From positions 1 through 28,658 of the forward strand of contig JBBSDW010000019.1 of NCBI GenBank assembly GCA_038240295.1: DNA of 28,658 nt. Reading direction: 5' to 3'. The notes under the pieces are model-generated. The model did not search any database. It worked only from the letters and a program-made list of their open reading frames with translations, and was not told the origin of the DNA. Numbering within the stretch: position 1 is the stretch's first letter; the number at the start of each line of letters is the position of its first letter. Both the position numbers and the translations under genes were made by a program. Of the stretch, positions 22,020-28,658 are shown piece after piece. Origin of the DNA: JABDDM01 sp038240295. Its GTDB lineage: Bacteria; Bacteroidota; Ignavibacteria; Palsa-1295.

Positions 22020-24773
22020 ATGCCAACCAAACGAACAGTCACAGTCATTCCTCTTATCCTTTTTCTGGCGATCTTTGTAAAGAGCGGTGAGCACATTCCG
22101 AGCGCGCACTCTCGACACTATCAGCCGGAGATCGAAAATAGCCTTGCGCGGCAGCAGTTTGAATGGCTTCGATTGCACGATCCTAAGACTGGGATCATTC
22201 CGGCTGGCATTCGCGAACGGGAGTTAGCGTTCGCGCAAGAGCAGGTATCCTCCGATAAAGCGGTACAAACGCTTGCGCAAGATAATTGGCAATGCATTGG
22301 TCCAAGGAATGTCGGCGGCCGGACGCGGCAAATTGCTGTCGACAGTGCAAATCACAATGTCCTTCTTGCCGCTGCGGCCCAAGGCGGGATCTGGCGTTCG
22401 ACCAATCGTGGCGCTACATGGACGCACACCAACGACGGTCAGCGGGACGCGACCTGTATCGTACAGGATCCACACACCGGCAAACGCAATGTTTGGTACT
22501 ATGGCACAGGCGAATTGCTAAGCACAACTTTTCGCCGCGTGAGCGAAGTAACCGGACCTCGCTGGCGCACACGTGATATTGCCAATGGGATTTTGCGATC
22601 GACCGATAGCGGGATCACCTGGCAATCGATCACGATCAACCAAAGCGGAGCCTTTACCAAACTTGATTCACCCTTCGATGGAATCTGGTCAATGGTTATC
22701 GATCCGAGGCCGAACCACAACACGATCTACGCGGCCGGTTACGGCGCAATACTCGAATCGACCAACGATGGTGGTTCGTGGAGCACGTACTTGCAGGACA
22801 CGATCAATCCTTCTTTTTGCACCGACATCGCGGTAAGTTCGACGGGCATCGTGTATGCTGCGTGCAGCAAATATTCGGTTACCGGAAATCAGTCCTCAAC
22901 ACAGGGTATTTATCGCTCAGTGGACGGACTTCAATGGGCGAACATCACACCCTCCGCGTGGCCATCGGATACCAGGCGCATGAAACTCTCGATAGCAGCT
23001 TCGAATGAAAACATTCTTTATGCCTTGATGGAGACACCAGGAAGCGGAGTCAGCGATCATAGCATTTTTCAGTACGAGTACAAGAGCGGCGATGGTACAT
23101 TGGCTGGCGGTGTCTGGTCCAACCGCTCTGCTAATATTCCCTTCGATCCGACGGGGCAGAATCAACTCTTCAATTTTAATTCGCTTGGCGGGTATGCCCT
23201 GACGCTCGCGGTCAAGCCGAACGATGCCAATACAGTATTTATCGGCGGCACAAATCTTTACCGTTCGAAGGATGGCTTTGCCACTTCGACCAATACCACC
23301 TGGATCGGCGGTTACGATCCTAATCCCAATGGCCCACAATCCTATCCGAACCATCACCCTGATAACCATACCCTTACCTTCGATCCTGACGACCCGAATG
23401 GAATGTATTCGGGTACGGATGGTGGCGTCTTCCACTCTTCAGATAATAGGGATTCGGTCGTATGGGAAGTATTAAATCACGGGTATCTGACGACGCTTTT
23501 TTATTCGGTCGCGGTCGATCCACTCGGAAAGAACGATCACTATTTTCTTGGCGGATTGCAGGATAATGGAAGTTGGTTTGGCAGCGATCTTTCTTCCGAT
23601 TGGCAGATGATCGATGGTGGCGACGGAGCTTACAGCGCGGTCGCCGACAACAAGCGTCATGTTTACACCTCATCTCAATTCGGCACGATTTCCCGTATCG
23701 ATCTTGACGCGGTCAATCAACCGGCAACGTACGCGCATGTTACTCCCGACGATAGCGTCAGCGGCTTCACATTCGTAGCTCCATGGCGCCTTGATCCGAA
23801 TAATACCGATCGAATGTTTTTGGCTGCGACCAACGTCATTTGGCGTAACGACGACCTGCCATCCATTCCGGAAAACAGCTCGCGGCCAACGCCTGTCGGC
23901 TGGACGCAGCTCGCAAACACCTTCCTTCCCGACACTTCGATCATTGGTGCGGTCGCCGTTTCGAAATCACCGGGAAACATTGTTTACTATGGCACGAGCG
24001 ATGGCCGTCTATTCGAGCTTGATAGCGCGGATAATGATGCAAGCCAGCCGAAAGAGATTACCTCTAAGATTTTCCCGAATGCTTTTATTTCTTGTATTGC
24101 GATCGATCCGCACGATGCTAGGATTTTGCTCGTCGTATTCAGCAATTATGGCGTTCGAAGTATTTTTGCATCCGACGATGGAGGTCACAGCTGGCGCAAC
24201 GCCAGCGGTTCGCTCGAGCAGAATCCCGATGGCTCGGGCGATGGCCCTTCCTGCCGGTGGGCTTCGATCATGCATACTCCGCAAGGGGTCATCTACTACG
24301 TCGGTACGACCGCCGGACTTTATTCTTCACGCGACAGTAATCTATCAGGCGCAACCACCTGGCATCGTGAAGGCGAATCAACCATTGGAGCCCTGACAGT
24401 TGAAATGATCGAAACAAGAGAAGCCGATCAACTTGTCGCTGTCGCGACCCAGGGACACGGCATCTATACGACAACCCCACCGCAGCGAGTTGCCTCAGAA
24501 GCCGTTCCATCCGACCAACTACTCGTTCCGTATCCGAATCCTGCACAGGATCGGACGACGCTTCCTTTCGATCTTGTTCGCGCAGGCACGATAAATATAA
24601 TCTTCTACGACGAAACCGGCCGAGTGGCGCGAAGCTTGCACGAGGGATTGCTATCAAAGGGACATCATGAACTCTTGCTCGATACAAAAGGCCTGGAGGA
24701 AGGCGCATATTATATTCGCATGACAACCGCAACAGGTTCGCTGCCATCACGACTGATCATCACACATCCATAA
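22020..24773 (+). CDS. Asp-box beta-propeller protein with T9SS sorting tail (copy 2)
   Basis: 917 residues from ATG 22020, which starts a signal-anchor-like sequence (KRTVTVIPLILFLAIFVKSG). The open frame extends up to 21903, but that stretch is terminator and repeat DNA. Early residues contain RQQFEWLRLHDPKTGIIP, then NVGGRTRQIAVDSA and AAQGGIWRSTNRGATWT. Asp-boxes recur (STDSGITWQ, STNDGGSWS, ASDDGGHSW), and GGLQDNGSWFGSDL with IDGGDG matches the first propeller gene, so the two are tandem paralogues. The tail (VPYPNPAQDRTTLPF, IIFYDETGRVAR, LEEGAYYIRM) is a T9SS type A sorting domain. It is probably cotranscribed with the small gene that follows after 10 bp. The role is unknown; a glycan-binding or matrix function is only a guess. 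Confidence 0.86.
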   Translation: MPTKRTVTVIPLILFLAIFVKSGEHIPSAHSRHYQPEIENSLARQQFEWLRLHDPKTGIIPAGIRERELAFAQEQVSSDKAVQTLAQDNWQCIGPRNVGGRTRQIAVDSANHNVLLAAAAQGGIWRSTNRGATWTHTNDGQRDATCIVQDPHTGKRNVWYYGTGELLSTTFRRVSEVTGPRWRTRDIANGILRSTDSGITWQSITINQSGAFTKLDSPFDGIWSMVIDPRPNHNTIYAAGYGAILESTNDGGSWSTYLQDTINPSFCTDIAVSSTGIVYAACSKYSVTGNQSSTQGIYRSVDGLQWANITPSAWPSDTRRMKLSIAASNENILYALMETPGSGVSDHSIFQYEYKSGDGTLAGGVWSNRSANIPFDPTGQNQLFNFNSLGGYALTLAVKPNDANTVFIGGTNLYRSKDGFATSTNTTWIGGYDPNPNGPQSYPNHHPDNHTLTFDPDDPNGMYSGTDGGVFHSSDNRDSVVWEVLNHGYLTTLFYSVAVDPLGKNDHYFLGGLQDNGSWFGSDLSSDWQMIDGGDGAYSAVADNKRHVYTSSQFGTISRIDLDAVNQPATYAHVTPDDSVSGFTFVAPWRLDPNNTDRMFLAATNVIWRNDDLPSIPENSSRPTPVGWTQLANTFLPDTSIIGAVAVSKSPGNIVYYGTSDGRLFELDSADNDASQPKEITSKIFPNAFISCIAIDPHDARILLVVFSNYGVRSIFASDDGGHSWRNASGSLEQNPDGSGDGPSCRWASIMHTPQGVIYYVGTTAGLYSSRDSNLSGATTWHREGESTIGALTVEMIETREADQLVAVATQGHGIYTTTPPQRVASEAVPSDQLLVPYPNPAQDRTTLPFDLVRAGTINIIFYDETGRVARSLHEGLLSKGHHELLLDTKGLEEGAYYIRMTTATGSLPSRLIITHP

Positions 24774-24783
24774 CGCTACGACA

Positions 24784-25065
24784 ATGCCCACCCTACCAAC
24801 CGAGAATGAGCCGACGCCATCGCCTGAGGACGATCATTTTTCAAAGGCCATTTCAGGCTTCCGTGAATCGCGTGGCGATCAATTTTCCAAAGAAGACGAA
24901 CTTCGCGTACTTGGCATCCGCGACGCAGTGAACGCGGGTGATCGCCAGAAAGTCGAGGAGCATCTCAAGGACACACAAACGCATTCCAACTGGCTCTACG
25001 ACGAACTTATGCAGCATCCTGAGATCTCGAGCATCCTCACAGAACTATCCATCATGGGGTTTTAG
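24784..25065 (+). CDS. Small hydrophilic protein, unknown function
   Basis: 93 residues, highly acidic in its first part (TENEPTPSPEDDHFSKAI) and predicted mainly helical afterwards (KEDELRVLGIRDAVNAG, VEEHLKDTQTHSNWLYDEL). No signal peptide, membrane segment or known motif is seen, so it is probably cytoplasmic. The ATG lies 10 bp after the stop of the second propeller gene, consistent with cotranscription. Codon use and the absence of repeats suggest a real gene, but I do not recognise the family. Confidence 0.6.
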   Translation: MPTLPTENEPTPSPEDDHFSKAISGFRESRGDQFSKEDELRVLGIRDAVNAGDRQKVEEHLKDTQTHSNWLYDELMQHPEISSILTELSIMGF

Positions 25066-25080
25066 TAGGGTTCGGGAGGG

Positions 25081-25159
25081 CTTAGTTCTTAATTCTGAGT
25101 GCTTAGTTCTGAGTGCTTAGTTCTGAGTGTTGAGTGCTTAAGTGCTTAAGTGCTGAGTA
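25081..25159. repeat. Heptamer array CTTAGTT/CTGAGTG
   Basis: Eleven consecutive near-heptameric units: CTTAGTT, CTTAATT, CTGAGTG, CTTAGTT, CTGAGTG, CTTAGTT, CTGAGTG, TTGAGTG, two 8-bp CTTAAGTG, CTGAGTA. This is noncoding, 15 bp after the stop of the small gene. The layout resembles the short tandem heptamer repeats (STRR) described in cyanobacteria. Confidence 0.8.
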
Positions 25160-25204
25160 ATTGGGGGAGTGCAAGTGGGCTCTGGGAGTTCCGGAGGCAG
25201 CAAA

Positions 25205-25216
25205 TACAAACTTTAT
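25205..25216 (+). repeat. Partial copy of the dispersed element (TACAAACTTTAT)
   Basis: Shares TACAAACTTT exactly with 21972-21981 and 27698-27707. Short and possibly coincidental, but again intergenic. Confidence 0.3.
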
Positions 25217-25245
25217 CCTGTCAATTCCCTTCCCCTTATCCCCCG

Positions 25246-25308
25246 CTGTTCCCTGTCCCCCGTTCCCTGTCCCCCGTTCGCTGTTCCCTGTTCCCTGTTC
25301 CCGTTTCC
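25246..25308. repeat. Heptamer array CTGTTCC/CTGTCCC
   Basis: Nine in-phase units: CTGTTCC, CTGTCCC, CCGTTCC, CTGTCCC, CCGTTCG, CTGTTCC three times, CGTTTCC. It ends 2 bp before the stop codon of recN (25311-25313). Confidence 0.8.
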
Positions 25309-25310
25309 CC

Positions 25311-27041
25311 CTAAGCCGCAAGAAGCGACGACTCTTTGATCAGCGACCTTGCTGCCTGGACAGAAGCTTCGCTTACGTCCTCTCCGGAGATGAGTCTGGC
25401 TACTTCGTCTATATGCTGGTCGTCGGTTAACTTTCTTAGCTGAGAGACCGTCGTATTTTTTACGACTCGCTTCTCGACTAAATAATGCACATCGGCGAAT
25501 GCGGCGATCTGCGAGAGATGGCTGATCGCGATAATCTGATGCTCCTTTGCGAGAAGCTTCATTGTGCGCCCGACTTTCTGCGCGATCCTGCCTGAAACTC
25601 CAACATCAATTTCATCGAAGACCATCAGCGGCAACCGATCATTCTTTGCCAGAAGCGTCTTCAGTGCGAGCATGACTCTCGAGATCTCGCCGCCGGATGC
25701 TACCTTCGCAAGAGGCTTCGGCGACTCACCAACATTTGTCGAAAGGTAATACTCGACTTCATCAACTCCCCTGCTACCTGCCGCATAGGGCACACCATTC
25801 AGCACAACTGGCGTCTCTGCGATCTGGATGGCCGACAACTCGCGCCGGTCGATCCTTACCTCAAACTGACTCTTCTCGATCCCCAATTCCTTTAGCGCTC
25901 GCACAACGAGCGGTGCTAACTTATTTCCAGCAGCTCTTCTGGCATTGCTCAATACTTCCGCGGCAGCCGATGCCTCGCATTGCGCCGACTTCTGCTCTAC
26001 CTGTTTATCGGCGATCAGCTCTGTCAGGTTCTCACTCTCTTCGAGCTTCGCTGACAGCTCTCTTTCACGGAACAACACCGCATCGAGCGTCGGGCCATAT
26101 TTTCGCTTCATCTTGCTTAACTCGATCGCGCGCTGACGAAGTTTCTGCAGTCGCTCCGGATCGAGCTCTACTCTATCTTGATAATCAGACAGGAATTTTA
26201 TCACTTCCGCAAGCGAGTTCGCGGCCGCGTTCAGCTCCTGCAACTGACCTACAAAAGCGCCATCAATTTTGCTCAGCGCCTGCATCTGCTCTCGAGCGAT
26301 TCCCAACTGCTCGTGTGCCGAACCTTCGTTACTATAGAGGGTCTCGTGCAACTCGTTCGCCGTCGATTGAAGCTCCTCAGCATTCTCTAATATCTTTAGC
26401 TCCTGATCGATCTCATCATCTTCATTCGGTCGCGGCGCGAGGGTCTGGATCTCGTTCAACTGAAATTCAAAAAGGTCGCGCTCTTCTTTCAGCCTTGACT
26501 GCCTTTTTTTCAACCCCTCGATCTCATTCGAGATCAGCATGAAGGCATTCCTGGCGGCGTGATAATCAATAACCTGACTCGACAATCCGCCATAATCATC
26601 AAGCAAAAAAATATGATCCTCGGACCTCAACAGCGATTGATGTTCGTGTTGACCATGCAGGTCAACGAGAAACGTCGCAAGTTCTTTCAAGAGCTGCGCG
26701 GTCGCCGGAGTATCGTTGATAAATCCTCGACCGGTCCCTCGTTGCAGGACCTCTCTGCGCACGATCAAAATATTCTGATCGACCTCGATCTCTTTCTTCT
26801 CAAGAAATTTTTTGAGCCGCGGATTTCCTTCGATGCCAAACTCCGCTTCGACCACCGCTTTCGCGCTTCCCGTTCGGACCACATCCGCCGAGGCACGCTC
26901 ACCCATCAGCAAACCAAACGCGCCGAGCACGATCGACTTGCCCGCGCCCGTTTCGCCCGTGATGATATTCAGACCAGGCTCGAAAGCGATGGTCACTTCA
27001 TCGATCAGTGCGTAATCACGGATATAAAGCTGGCGCAGCAT
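25311..27041 (-). CDS. recN: DNA repair protein RecN
   Basis: 576 residues from ATG 27041, giving the canonical N-terminus MLRQLYIRDYALIDEVTIAF; an in-frame GTG at 27065 is rejected as it falls in the upstream terminator. SMC-like ATPase: Walker A GETGAGKS (29-36), a central coiled coil (SNEIEGLKKRQSRLKEERDL and beyond), ABC signature VASGGEISRVMLALKTLL, Walker B LMVFDEIDVGVSG, and ISHLSQIAAFADVHYLVEK near the C-terminus. RecN acts early in double-strand break repair, bringing DNA ends together in the RecA pathway. Length and motif order are normal for the family. The start lies only 14 bp from the terminator that closes the rplS transcript, so the promoter must overlap that hairpin region, or some read-through is used. 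Confidence 0.96.
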   Translation of the reverse strand: MLRQLYIRDYALIDEVTIAFEPGLNIITGETGAGKSIVLGAFGLLMGERASADVVRTGSAKAVVEAEFGIEGNPRLKKFLEKKEIEVDQNILIVRREVLQRGTGRGFINDTPATAQLLKELATFLVDLHGQHEHQSLLRSEDHIFLLDDYGGLSSQVIDYHAARNAFMLISNEIEGLKKRQSRLKEERDLFEFQLNEIQTLAPRPNEDDEIDQELKILENAEELQSTANELHETLYSNEGSAHEQLGIAREQMQALSKIDGAFVGQLQELNAAANSLAEVIKFLSDYQDRVELDPERLQKLRQRAIELSKMKRKYGPTLDAVLFRERELSAKLEESENLTELIADKQVEQKSAQCEASAAAEVLSNARRAAGNKLAPLVVRALKELGIEKSQFEVRIDRRELSAIQIAETPVVLNGVPYAAGSRGVDEVEYYLSTNVGESPKPLAKVASGGEISRVMLALKTLLAKNDRLPLMVFDEIDVGVSGRIAQKVGRTMKLLAKEHQIIAISHLSQIAAFADVHYLVEKRVVKNTTVSQLRKLTDDQHIDEVARLISGEDVSEASVQAARSLIKESSLLAA

Positions 27042-27054
27042 TGAGGCAAAAATA

Positions 27055-27082
27055 AAACAGGCCACGAATGAGCGGCCTGTTT
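27055..27082 (-). terminator. Intrinsic terminator of the rplS transcript
   Basis: On the minus strand AAACAGGCC (27082-27074) pairs with GGCCTGTTT (27063-27055) across a 10-base loop, followed by TTATTTTT. A perfect 9-bp stem plus T-rich tail is a strong terminator. The hairpin is near-symmetrical and sits between the rplS stop (27127) and the recN start (27041). Confidence 0.8.
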
Positions 27083-27126
27083 ACAGAAAATTTCTTTGGA
27101 CGAACAGTCCACAGAAAAGAGGCCGA

Positions 27127-27468
27127 TCAGGTGGTCTTGCGGCGGACGTCCTTCGCACCCAATCCACGAAGATGATAAAGCTTCGCGCGGCGGACTACGC
27201 CATGCTTCACAAAATCGATCTTCGCAATTCTCGGCGAGTGGAGCGGAAAAATACGCTCGACACCAACGCCATTCGAAATCTTGCGGATCGTAAACGTCTC
27301 GTTCGCACCAGAACCGCGGCGCGAAATGACGATCCCCTCAAAATGCTGGATACGCTCTTTGTCGCCTTCGACGACGCGTACCGAAACGTTAAGCGTATCG
27401 CCTGCGCGAAACTCCGGAATATCCTGACGTAACTGAGCGCTCGTAATCGCGCGAATAATTTGTTCCAT
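27127..27468 (-). CDS. rplS: 50S ribosomal protein L19
   Basis: 113 residues, normal for L19. The sequence has FRAGDTLNVSVRVVEGDKER, FEGIVISRRGSGANETFTIR, GVGVERIFPLHSPRIAKIDF and VRRAKLYHLRGLGAKDVRR, the family hallmark segments, including RAKLYYLR-type L19 signature variants. L19 sits at the 30S-50S interface. It usually follows rpsP-rimM-trmD, but here it stands alone with its own candidate -7 box (TATTTTTT, 27494-27501) and terminator, so it appears monocistronic. No Shine-Dalgarno sequence precedes the ATG. Confidence 0.97.
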   Translation of the reverse strand: MEQIIRAITSAQLRQDIPEFRAGDTLNVSVRVVEGDKERIQHFEGIVISRRGSGANETFTIRKISNGVGVERIFPLHSPRIAKIDFVKHGVVRRAKLYHLRGLGAKDVRRKTT

Positions 27469-27493
27469 GGCGAATTCAGGTTTGTGCGTGTGT

Positions 27494-27501
27494 AAAAAAT
27501 A
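27494..27501 (-). promoter_or_regulatory. Putative -7 box TATTTTTT for rplS
   Basis: Seven of eight positions match TAnnTTTG on the minus strand, giving a start site near 27487 and a leader of about 19 nt. The adjacent TACACACGCAC resembles the flank of the dispersed element at 27696. Confidence 0.35.
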
Positions 27502-27695
27502 GATTCATTTTTTACCCGCGGTCGCAAGCTGCAACCATCCTCAAGAGCCGGAATATTTACTGGCAAACTTTAGCACCCATCGCTACAAGCAATCTGCCCA
27601 ACCGGTTTCAGGTCGGGGCGATAAACGAACCGAATTCACGACAAGTTCACTCATTGCCCCCAAATTCGCCATTTTTATTGAATCTCAATCGTGCG

Positions 27696-27742
27696 TGTAC
27701 AAACTTTTTTCATAATTCACCTTCCCGAAGAAATAGGTGCTC
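27696..27742 (+). repeat. 47-bp dispersed/tandem element, copy A
   Basis: Begins TGTACAAACTTTTTTC and ends AAATAGGTGCTC. It aligns to copy B (27819-27865) with 9 mismatches in 47 positions and no gaps. The flank GTGCG before it is shared with the rplS leader. Confidence 0.75.
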
Positions 27743-27818
27743 CTCGCCTTTTTTCCACAATCCTCTATGCCCGATCAAGAACTTAGTGCCAAAAAGCGAA
27801 AGCGACGCACGCTCGGTT

Positions 27819-27865
27819 TGTATAAACTTTTTTCCCAATTCTCCTCCCCACAGAAACAGGTGCCC
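27819..27865 (+). repeat. 47-bp dispersed/tandem element, copy B
   Basis: Begins TGTATAAACTTTTTTC and ends AAACAGGTGCCC. Same orientation as copy A, 123 bp downstream. About 81% identical by eye, so the copies are not recent. Confidence 0.75.
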
Positions 27866-27919
27866 ACTAAGATTTTCCGAGCTTTTTAATTCTTCCACCA
27901 AAGCGCAAATTGGCCCTCG

Positions 27920-28658
27920 CTATCTCATCTCGATAAGCGCACACATCAGGCTCGAGAGTTTCGGTTCGTGCTCATGCGCGATTGCGAGGATCTCTTGAAT
28001 ATCAACTGGAACAAGATTATCGGGGTCTCCTTCATCGGTGACAAGTGAGATCGCGAAAACTGGGATCCCCATGTGCCGAGCCGCAGTAACTTCAGGTACT
28101 GTTGACATCCCAACCACGTCTGCGCCGATCGTTCGGAGCATCCGATACTCGGCACGCGTCTCCAAAAGTGGCCCGACTACCGCAGCATAAACACCGGTTG
28201 GCAACTCGAACCCCATTTTCTCAGCAATGCCCTGTGCCTTTGCGATCAATCCTTGATCGTAAGGCTCGCTCATATCCAGGAAGCGTGGACCGAGCGTGTC
28301 ATCGTTCGGACCGATGAGCGGGTTTGTGCCTTGCAAGTTCAGATGATCCTCGATCGCGACCAGTGTACCCTTCTTGATCGATGGATTGACCGATCCAGAT
28401 ACATTTGAGAGATAGAGCTTGCCAATGCCCATCAGCTTCATAAGTCGAACGGAGTGGGCAATTTCCTTCGCAGTGTAGCCTTCGTATAAATGGAAGCGGC
28501 CTTGCATCACTACGACCGAAACATCGCCGATCCTACCTACCAGCAGGCGTCCGTGATGGCCTTCGACCGTGCTGATCGGGAAATGGGGAATGTCCACGTA
28601 GTCAATCGAGTGTTCGATTTGGATCTCACGAGCAAGCCCGCCAAGGCCCGTGCCAAGG
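27920..28658 (-). CDS. punA: Purine nucleoside phosphorylase (trimeric PNP family), 5' end beyond window
   Basis: The minus-strand frame is open to the window edge; its upstream codons read LGTGLGGLAREIQIEHSIDY directly before VDIPHFPISTVEGHHGRLLVG, the family N-terminal phosphate-binding region, so the GTG at 28597 is an internal Val codon. Further motifs are MQGRFHLYEGYTAKE, VSGSVNPSIKKGTLVAIEDH, LNLQGTNPLIG and ETRAEYRMLRTIGADVVGMS with TVPEVTAARHMGIPV. It cleaves purine nucleosides with phosphate to base and (deoxy)ribose 1-phosphate. An Asp (SLVTDEGDPD) occupies the region where the mammalian enzyme has the base-selecting Asn243, so specificity should not be assumed to be inosine/guanosine only. 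About 245 codons are visible; roughly 25-35 N-terminal residues are missing. Confidence 0.93.
   Translation of the reverse strand, partial: LGTGLGGLAREIQIEHSIDYVDIPHFPISTVEGHHGRLLVGRIGDVSVVVMQGRFHLYEGYTAKEIAHSVRLMKLMGIGKLYLSNVSGSVNPSIKKGTLVAIEDHLNLQGTNPLIGPNDDTLGPRFLDMSEPYDQGLIAKAQGIAEKMGFELPTGVYAAVVGPLLETRAEYRMLRTIGADVVGMSTVPEVTAARHMGIPVFAISLVTDEGDPDNLVPVDIQEILAIAHEHEPKLSSLMCALIEMR

Larger units (their letters stand above)
25066..25310. other. Intergenic region built of heptamer repeats
   Basis: These 245 bp between convergent genes are mostly two tandem heptamer arrays (25081-25159 and 25246-25308). The stretch between them contains TACAAACTTTAT at 25205-25216, another partial copy of the dispersed element. 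An open frame here on the minus strand is purely repeat-derived (GTGNSERGTGN-like) and is not a gene. No classical hairpin terminator is seen between the convergent genes. Confidence 0.65.
27469..27919. other. Intergenic region with two copies of the dispersed element
   Basis: 451 bp between rplS and the downstream end of the nucleoside phosphorylase gene, both on the minus strand. It contains the probable rplS promoter and two direct copies of a 47-bp repeat 123 bp apart. Open frames across it on both strands are short and simply translate the repeats, so I call no gene. A small RNA cannot be excluded. Confidence 0.6.

Noticed and set aside
25103..25321. 72-codon minus-strand open frame with GTGNSERGTGN and STQHSELSTQ repeats
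   Set aside because: Translation of the heptamer arrays; it reads a tandem repeat and overlaps the recN stop codon.
27654..27998. 114-codon plus-strand open frame with repeated FFxNSPxxRNRC
   Set aside because: The apparent protein repeat is simply the 47-bp DNA element read twice, and the frame runs antisense into the nucleoside phosphorylase gene.
1..28658. CRISPR array, tRNA or rRNA genes, transposase, integrase, toxin-antitoxin or phage genes
   Set aside because: None could be recognised on either strand by reading; a covariance-model scan would be needed to exclude a small RNA, particularly in 27469-27919.

Overview
This window looks like a chromosomal segment from a Bacteroidota/Chlorobiota-type (FCB group) bacterium, possibly close to Kapabacteria or Ignavibacteria. 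The evidence is three large secreted proteins with C-terminal type IX secretion (Por/T9SS type A) tails, few Shine-Dalgarno sequences, several TAnnTTTG-like -7 promoter boxes, an LPS-export LptB, and a fused E2-E1 2-oxoglutarate enzyme. The phylum placement is inference; no rRNA or tRNA gene is visible.

Layout. Positions 1-3600 are an accessory block. It opens with a 33-codon remnant of the 3' end of pgeF (16-114, minus), then a 5'-truncated YadA/Hia-head-like gene broken by an in-frame TGA (355-1143), an intact T9SS cargo protein with Asp-box repeats (1155-3254), and a repeat-rich spacer. The intact pgeF lies just to the right (3600-4331), so the block is bounded by two ~85% identical copies of the pgeF 3' end. 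Positions 3600-6381 (minus) hold clpB, truncated after its first ATPase domain, then an MtnX-like HAD phosphatase and pgeF, which overlap by ATGA. Positions 6429-8736 (plus) hold an OstA/LptA-like periplasmic protein and LptB. Positions 8733-11999 (minus) hold a tightly overlapping GT9, GT-A-like, GT9 cluster for surface glycan or LPS core assembly, convergent on lptB with overlapping stop codons. Positions 12082-18449 (minus) hold a secreted M1 aminopeptidase with a C-terminal helical-repeat region and a 1269-residue E2-E1 2-oxoglutarate decarboxylase/dehydrogenase. A small outer-membrane beta-barrel protein follows (18497-19102, minus).

Positions 19266-24773 (plus) carry two tandem paralogous Asp-box beta-propeller T9SS cargo proteins separated by a hairpin terminator, followed by a 93-residue protein of unknown function. 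Positions 25066-25310 are two heptamer-phased tandem repeat arrays reaching almost to the recN stop codon. RecN and ribosomal protein L19 (both minus) are separated by a clear intrinsic terminator. A 451-bp spacer with two copies of a dispersed repeat precedes a purine nucleoside phosphorylase that runs off the right edge.

Functional themes are envelope biogenesis (LPS export, glycosyltransferases, beta-barrel), T9SS secretion of large propeller proteins, and purine nucleoside/methylthioadenosine salvage (PgeF, MtnX-like phosphatase, PNP). I do not see a defence system, CRISPR array, integrase or transposase. The least ordinary items are the truncated ClpB, the pgeF-bounded accessory block, the recurring TGTACAAACTTT element and the heptamer arrays.
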